Shown: in pieces, positions 59,699-64,000 of the stretch
Layout of the letters: each line of letters opens with the position of its first letter
How positions within the stretch are numbered: the first letter of the stretch is position 1
Assembly: GCA_019359285.1 (NCBI GenBank)
Contig: JAHHHQ010000044.1
Span: forward strand, 1-64,000
DNA length: 64,000 bases
Direction of reading: 5' to 3'
Origin: Nodosilinea sp. WJT8-NPBG4
GTDB lineage: Bacteria; Cyanobacteriota; Cyanobacteriia; Phormidesmidales; Phormidesmidaceae
The notes under the pieces: generated by a model
The model's database searches: none
Seen by the model: the letters and a program-made list of their open reading frames with translations, nothing else
What the model was told of the DNA's origin: nothing
Position numbers and translations under genes: made by a program

Positions 59699-61507
59699 TT
59701 ATAGGCCGTACAACCAGGCAATCAAAAGTGGCGTTATCACAGTCAAAATTAGGTTGAGGGGCAAACCGACTCGGGTAAAGTCAAAGAATTTATAGCCTCC
59801 TGGACCATACACCATTGTGTTGGTCTGGTAACCGATGGGCGTGATGTAGCTGTTAGAGGCAGCAAAGGTGACGGTGAAAATAAAGGCCATGGGGTTAAGC
59901 TCTAGGCTTGTAGCTACCCCCGCTGCGATCGGAATCATCAGGATGACGGCAGCATTATTTGAGAGCAGCTCGGTCAAAAGATTAGTCACCAGATAGAAAA
60001 TTATCAGAAGAACAATACCTGATGCTCCACCGCCAATAGCGGCTAGTCGTTGGGCAAGCCAGTCGGTAGTACCAGAATTTTCCATGGCTGTACCGAGGGG
60101 TATCAACCCAGCTAGCAAAAAAATCACGTCCCAGCGCACCGAACCGTAGATTTCTCCTGGTTTTAGGCAGCCTGTAATCACCATTGCCATCACCCCCATC
60201 AAAGCGGTGACGAGAATAGGCGCCCAGTTTAAAGCGGCGACCACAATTACTCCTAAGATGATGGCGATCGCGATCCAGGCCTTGTCAACCCGCAGGCCCT
60301 CAGCCTCTCGCTGCTCTAGAACCAGCAGCTCTCGGGTGGTTTGCAACCCGGTGAAGCTGCTCTGGGGGCCCTGCACCAGCAGTAAGTCACCGAAGCGAAG
60401 GGGAACTTTGCCCATGCGATCGCGCACCAGGTCTTCGCCTCGCCGGATAGCCAATACTGTGGCGTTGTAGCGTTGACGAAAGCGCATTTCCTTGAGAGTG
60501 GAACCGACTAATCGAGAATTTGACAGAATTAACACTTCAGCAATGTGATCTTCGCCAGTATCTAGCTCATCTTCAATGGTGGGTTGTTGGCCAAATTTGA
60601 CCTCGGGCAGAATGTCTAGCCCGCGCTGAACTTTAAGGCTGAGCAGTTCATCCCGGCCGCCTCGAATCAGCAGTACGTCGCCCGCCTGCAGCACCTTGTC
60701 AGCTAGGGGTTGGGCAAAATGGCTACCATCGCGAATGATTTCCAGCACGTCTACGTCGAACTTTCGCTGAATTTCGCTCGCTTTGAGGGTCTGCCCGATT
60801 AGGGTTGAGCGCGGGGTGATGACCACCTCACTCATGTAGTCTTTCAAATCGTAGTTTGCCAAGTTAGGGGACGACGACTTGCGATCGGGCAAGAGCCTGG
60901 GTGCAAACAGAGTCAAGTAAGCCAAGCCCACAGCAAAGGTGATTACCCCTACGGCGGTGAACTGAAACAGCCCAAATTCTCCATAGCCCAGGTCTTTAGA
61001 CACCCCGCTGGCCAAAATGTTAGTCGATGTACCAATTACCGTAATCATGCCGCCTAGCACCGTGACATAGGACAGCGGAATCAGCAGTTTTGACGGAGAA
61101 ACGTTCTGTTTTTTGCACCATTCTTCTACAATCGGCAGAAAAACGGCTACTACAGCGGTGTTGTTGATAAAAGCCGTAATGGGGCCGACTAGCACACCCA
61201 TCACAAAAATCTGCCGGGAAGGAGTTTTGCCTCCCCACTTCATCAGCCAGTCTCGCACAATCTGAATTACACCAGTTTTAGCGATGCCAGCGCTCAGAAT
61301 GAACATGAGCATGACGGTAATGGTGGCTGCGTTGCCAAACCCGGCGATGCCTTCCTCGGGCGTAACTAGCCCTAAAAGAATTAAGACAGTGGCGATCGCA
61401 AGGGCAGTCAAATCTACCGGTAGCCACTCTGCCACAAAGGCGATCAGAGAGCAGATCAGCACCACCAACATCAGAAAAACAGGATCTTGAATAAAGCTCA
61501 TACCCAT
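59699..61507 (-). CDS. SLC13-family permease with two TrkA-C domains
   Basis: The 602-residue protein has about six N-terminal membrane helices (1-205), two TrkA-C/RCK_C domains (about 225-300 and 315-395, with IIRDGSHFAQPLADKVLQAG and LAIRRGEDLVRDRMGKVPLR), and six more helices (415-602). The SLC13 sodium-binding SNT-type signatures are GPITAFINNTAVVAVFLPIV, VIGTSTNILASG, and ELLSNNAAVILMIPIA with PIGYQTNTMVYGPGGYKF. Related cyanobacterial proteins transport sulfate or C4-dicarboxylates with sodium. The regulatory domain may bind a nucleotide. The start is ATG 61507 or 61501. Confidence 0.92.
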   Translation of the reverse strand: MGMSFIQDPVFLMLVVLICSLIAFVAEWLPVDLTALAIATVLILLGLVTPEEGIAGFGNAATITVMLMFILSAGIAKTGVIQIVRDWLMKWGGKTPSRQIFVMGVLVGPITAFINNTAVVAVFLPIVEEWCKKQNVSPSKLLIPLSYVTVLGGMITVIGTSTNILASGVSKDLGYGEFGLFQFTAVGVITFAVGLAYLTLFAPRLLPDRKSSSPNLANYDLKDYMSEVVITPRSTLIGQTLKASEIQRKFDVDVLEIIRDGSHFAQPLADKVLQAGDVLLIRGGRDELLSLKVQRGLDILPEVKFGQQPTIEDELDTGEDHIAEVLILSNSRLVGSTLKEMRFRQRYNATVLAIRRGEDLVRDRMGKVPLRFGDLLLVQGPQSSFTGLQTTRELLVLEQREAEGLRVDKAWIAIAIILGVIVVAALNWAPILVTALMGVMAMVITGCLKPGEIYGSVRWDVIFLLAGLIPLGTAMENSGTTDWLAQRLAAIGGGASGIVLLIIFYLVTNLLTELLSNNAAVILMIPIAAGVATSLELNPMAFIFTVTFAASNSYITPIGYQTNTMVYGPGGYKFFDFTRVGLPLNLILTVITPLLIAWLYGL

Positions 61508-61856
61508 TTGAAGCTTGGATTAAGCTTAAGTTTTGCACACCGCATGCTTTAAACAGAGGGGATTCACCTGAAGCCCATTTAGCTTTTTTTGGGTTTCAGG
61601 CTAAAGCATAGACCTGCTGCGTAGAGACGCAATACCCCACTAAACACAGGACTTCAAGAATATTTTGACAGCAGTCGTTGAACAGTTATTGCTGTCTTTC
61701 AATAATTGGGCTTAGCAGCTCTCTTTGTTTGGTTTAGCTTAACGGACGATGAAAATGTTTTCCTTAGCTTACGTACCAAGTTAGGAGCGCTCTGATATGG
61801 CCATACAATGAGGTTCTAAGGTAGTACTATCCTCTGAAGATTTTTCTTAAAAGCCT
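61508..61856. other. Divergent region between SLC13 permease and PucC genes
   Basis: 349 bp. A hairpin CCTGAAGCCCA...TGGGTTTCAGG (61567-61600) lies about 60 bp before the permease start on its leader side and may be regulatory. The rest is AT-rich with no gene. Confidence 0.5.
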
Positions 61857-63320
61857 ATGACTAGCCCCGATGTTTCGCCCTCGGCGCCGGGCTCGGCGGC
61901 CGTCCCCAAGCCCAACCTGAGCATTTTGACCATGCTGCGCCTGGGGGTGTTCAACATGGGTTTGGGCATTATGTCGCTGCTCACCCTGGGGGTGCTCAAC
62001 CGGGTGATGATTGAAGAGTTGCGAGTACCGGCGCTGGTGGCAGCGGGGGCGATCGCGGTACATCAGTTTATGGCCCCCGCCCGGGTGTGGTTTGGCCAGA
62101 TGTCTGACTCTAGGCCAATTTTTGGCCATCACCGCAGCGGTTATATCTGGATAGGCATTGTGACGGTGGCGGTAACGGCGTTTTGCGCGCTACAGGTAGT
62201 GTGGCAAATTGGCAGCCGCATTGCTGAGACTGGCTGGGGGCCAGCGGTGTATCCCTGGGTGGGGCTGCTAGGGCTGCTGTTTGCGGTCTACGGCCTGGCG
62301 TTGAGTGCCACCTCGACCCCATTTACGGCGCTGCTGGTGGATGTGTCGGACGAAGACTCGCGATCGCGCCTGGTGGGCATTGGTTGGGCCATGCTGATGG
62401 TGGGCATTATCACCGGGGTGATTATCACCTCTATTGTGCTGAAGCCGATTGAGCTGAATGCCCCCTTTGACCAGGTGCGCAGCGCGGTGAATCGGCTGTT
62501 TGTGATCGCCCCGGCGGTGGTGTGCGTGCTGGCGGTGCTGAGCACCTACGGCATCGAGCGCAAGTATTCGCGGCTGACCCAGCGATCGTCGTTGCGCAAT
62601 CGAGAAGACAGCATCACCCTCGGCCGGGCTCTCAAGATTCTCACCGCTAGTCGTCAGACGGGGCTGTTTTTCACCTTTTTGCTGGTGCTTAGCCTCAGCC
62701 TGTTTATGCAGGATGCGGTGCTGGAACCCTACGGTGGCGAAGTCTTTGGCATGACCATTGCCGAAACTACCCAGCTCAACGCCGCCTTCGGCCTGGGCAC
62801 GCTGCTGAGCATTATTGTCACCGGCTGGCTGGTGGTGCCCCGCCTGGGCAAAAAGCGTACGGTGGTGCTGGGCTGTAGGTGGGCGGCGGTGTGCCTGGTG
62901 GGCATTACCCTGTCGGGGTTGACGGGCAACCCGGCGGTTTTGCTGACGGCAGTATTTCTGTTTGGCACGGCCTCTGGCATTCTCACCCTGGGGGCGATCG
63001 TGCTAATGCTCGATTTGACCGTGGCGGAGACAGCGGGCACCTTCATTGGAGCTTGGGGGCTGGCCCAGGCGATCGCCCGAGGCAGCGCCACCATCCTGGG
63101 CGGCGGCGTGCTCGATCTGGGTCGCGCCATCTTGAGAAACTTTAACGGAGCAGGGGAAGTGGGGCAGCCCCAGGCATTTTTAGCCTACGGGCTGGTGTTT
63201 ACTCTGCAAGCGCTCGGGATGATGATTGCGATTTGGCTGCTTAGCAGGGTGAATATTCAAGAGTTTCAGGCCAATGCCAAGGCGGCGATTACCGCTGCCA
63301 TAGCAAACGATATGGATTGA
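61857..63320 (+). CDS. BCD/PucC-family membrane carrier
   Basis: The 487-residue protein has twelve membrane helices and the PucC/LhaA pattern: LRLGVFNMGLGIMSLLTLGV, LNRVMIEELRVPALVAAGAI, APARVWFGQMSDSRPIFGHH, RSGYIWIG, and LLVDVSDEDSRSRLVGIGWA. Cyanobacterial members of this MFS branch are linked to chlorophyll handling or light-harvesting assembly, as PucC and LhaA are in purple bacteria. The transported molecule is unproven. It is 2 bp before the IMPase-family gene, so the two are co-transcribed. Confidence 0.92.
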   Translation: MTSPDVSPSAPGSAAVPKPNLSILTMLRLGVFNMGLGIMSLLTLGVLNRVMIEELRVPALVAAGAIAVHQFMAPARVWFGQMSDSRPIFGHHRSGYIWIGIVTVAVTAFCALQVVWQIGSRIAETGWGPAVYPWVGLLGLLFAVYGLALSATSTPFTALLVDVSDEDSRSRLVGIGWAMLMVGIITGVIITSIVLKPIELNAPFDQVRSAVNRLFVIAPAVVCVLAVLSTYGIERKYSRLTQRSSLRNREDSITLGRALKILTASRQTGLFFTFLLVLSLSLFMQDAVLEPYGGEVFGMTIAETTQLNAAFGLGTLLSIIVTGWLVVPRLGKKRTVVLGCRWAAVCLVGITLSGLTGNPAVLLTAVFLFGTASGILTLGAIVLMLDLTVAETAGTFIGAWGLAQAIARGSATILGGGVLDLGRAILRNFNGAGEVGQPQAFLAYGLVFTLQALGMMIAIWLLSRVNIQEFQANAKAAITAAIANDMD

Positions 63321-63322
63321 GC

Positions 63323-64000
63323 ATGTCACAAAATTTTTGGGACGAGGTGCTGACCTTTGCCGAGGCGACCACCAAGACCGTGGGGCAAAAGCTGCTCGAA
63401 GACTTTGGTCAGGTGCAGGCCGACTTGAAGGCCGATGGCAGTTTGGTGACAAGGTGCGATCGCTGGGCCGACGATACCCTGCGCGCGGCCATAGCAGCAA
63501 AATTCCCCGACCATGGCGTGCTCAGCGAAGAGGTGGAGCACATCTTCCCCACCACCGACTGGTGCTGGATTATTGACCCCATCGACGGCACCACTAATTT
63601 CACGCGCGGCATTCCGGTGTGGGGTATTTCCCTAGGGTTGCTGTATCGGGGGACGCCAGTCTTTGGCTACGTGGCCATGCCGCCGCTCAGCCAATCTTTT
63701 TACGGCTACTGGCCAGGACAAAGCGGACTGGAAATGCCCAGCGGAGCCTTTTGCAACGGTCGCCCCATCCACAGCAGTGAGGCGGCTCCCGACAAAACCC
63801 AGTTCTTTAGCCTCTGCGCTCGCAGCACCGCAGTGCTGGAGAACCCCCTTCCCTGCAAGATTCGCATGCTGGGCTCAGCAGCTTACAACCTGCTGATTGT
63901 CGGAGCTGGCTGGGCGATTGGTGCGGTAGAAGCGACGCCTAAGATTTGGGATATTGCAGCAGTGTGGGCGATCGCCCAAGCCGCCGGAGCCTCCTGGGTG
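63323..64000 (+). CDS. Inositol monophosphatase family protein (cut by right edge)
   Basis: The frame is open from ATG 63323 to the window end, giving 226 codons. The metal-dependent IMPase fold is clear: early DGSLVTRCDRWADDTLRAAI, HGVLSEEVEH with the metal Glu, the motif WIIDPIDGTTNFTRGIPVWG with two metal Asp, and WDIAAVWAIAQAAGASW near the edge. All metal ligands are present. The start MSQNFWDEVLTFAEATTKTV is like a cyanobacterial group whose substrate may be a sugar or inositol phosphate. It starts 2 bp after the PucC-type carrier gene. The last 40-50 residues are outside the window. Confidence 0.93.
   Translation, partial: MSQNFWDEVLTFAEATTKTVGQKLLEDFGQVQADLKADGSLVTRCDRWADDTLRAAIAAKFPDHGVLSEEVEHIFPTTDWCWIIDPIDGTTNFTRGIPVWGISLGLLYRGTPVFGYVAMPPLSQSFYGYWPGQSGLEMPSGAFCNGRPIHSSEAAPDKTQFFSLCARSTAVLENPLPCKIRMLGSAAYNLLIVGAGWAIGAVEATPKIWDIAAVWAIAQAAGASWV

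Overview
The window is cyanobacterial chromosome. The HIP1 octamer GCGATCGC recurs throughout. There are phycobilisome (apcF), cytochrome b6f (petG), photosystem I (psaI) and photosystem II S4-protein genes, a glnA promoter with a textbook NtcA site, and many cyanobacteria-specific families (DUF4278, DUF2808, PucC-type carriers). A hetZ-like/patU3-like gene pair points to a filamentous lineage; no heterocyst-specific genes are seen. A genus cannot be fixed from this sequence.

Positions 1-2670 are the array-proximal part of a type V-K CRISPR-associated transposon (CAST). In order they hold: an IS5-like insertion sequence running off the left edge; a Cas12k gene that has lost roughly its first 130 codons to that insertion; a tracrRNA with its own promoter; a short array of diverged repeats; a solitary 'delocalized' repeat with a 17-nt spacer; and a transposon end carrying several TnsB-type repeats. 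The 17-nt spacer matches, base for base, the anticodon arm of the tRNA-Val(CAC) gene immediately outside the transposon. The match is flanked by a GTN PAM, and the transposon end lies 58 bp away. This is the RNA-guided homing arrangement, preserved beside a broken Cas12k. It is the most interesting feature of the window.

Positions 2.8-23 kb are mostly housekeeping: a hetZ/patU3/transglutaminase-like run, argD, a divergent DUF2834/XRE pair (the XRE gene broken by one stop codon), a Tat lipoprotein hydrolase, glnA, apcF, a ribulokinase-like FGGY kinase, petG (37 aa), cobB, a membrane HExxH protein, cysS, and a frameshifted alpha/beta hydrolase. Positions 23-31 kb carry two very large genes for phosphorus scavenging: a tandem-duplicated PhoA-like protein, and a phytase-like protein with two glycerophosphodiesterase domains nested in it. 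Both end in the same DUF4114 module, and the second has a three-repeat Pho box upstream.

Positions 31-43 kb hold a seven-PAS diguanylate cyclase, DUF4278 and DUF2808 proteins, a 2H phosphoesterase, an RsbU-type phosphatase, cobK, and a murT-gatD-lepB run for cell-envelope work. Positions 43.7-48.8 kb form a five-gene nucleotide-sugar operon starting with glucose-1-phosphate cytidylyltransferase, with an AT-rich leader and a strong terminator.

The rest holds a PSII S4 protein, a LuxR regulator, a TPR protein, a methyltransferase-glycosyltransferase fusion, psaI, a small DUF2470/ferredoxin-like pair, a GT4 glycosyltransferase, a second diguanylate cyclase, a solitary pstB with a Pho-box-like element, an SLC13 permease, a PucC carrier and the start of an inositol-monophosphatase-family gene. 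All identifications are by reading motifs; no database search was run.
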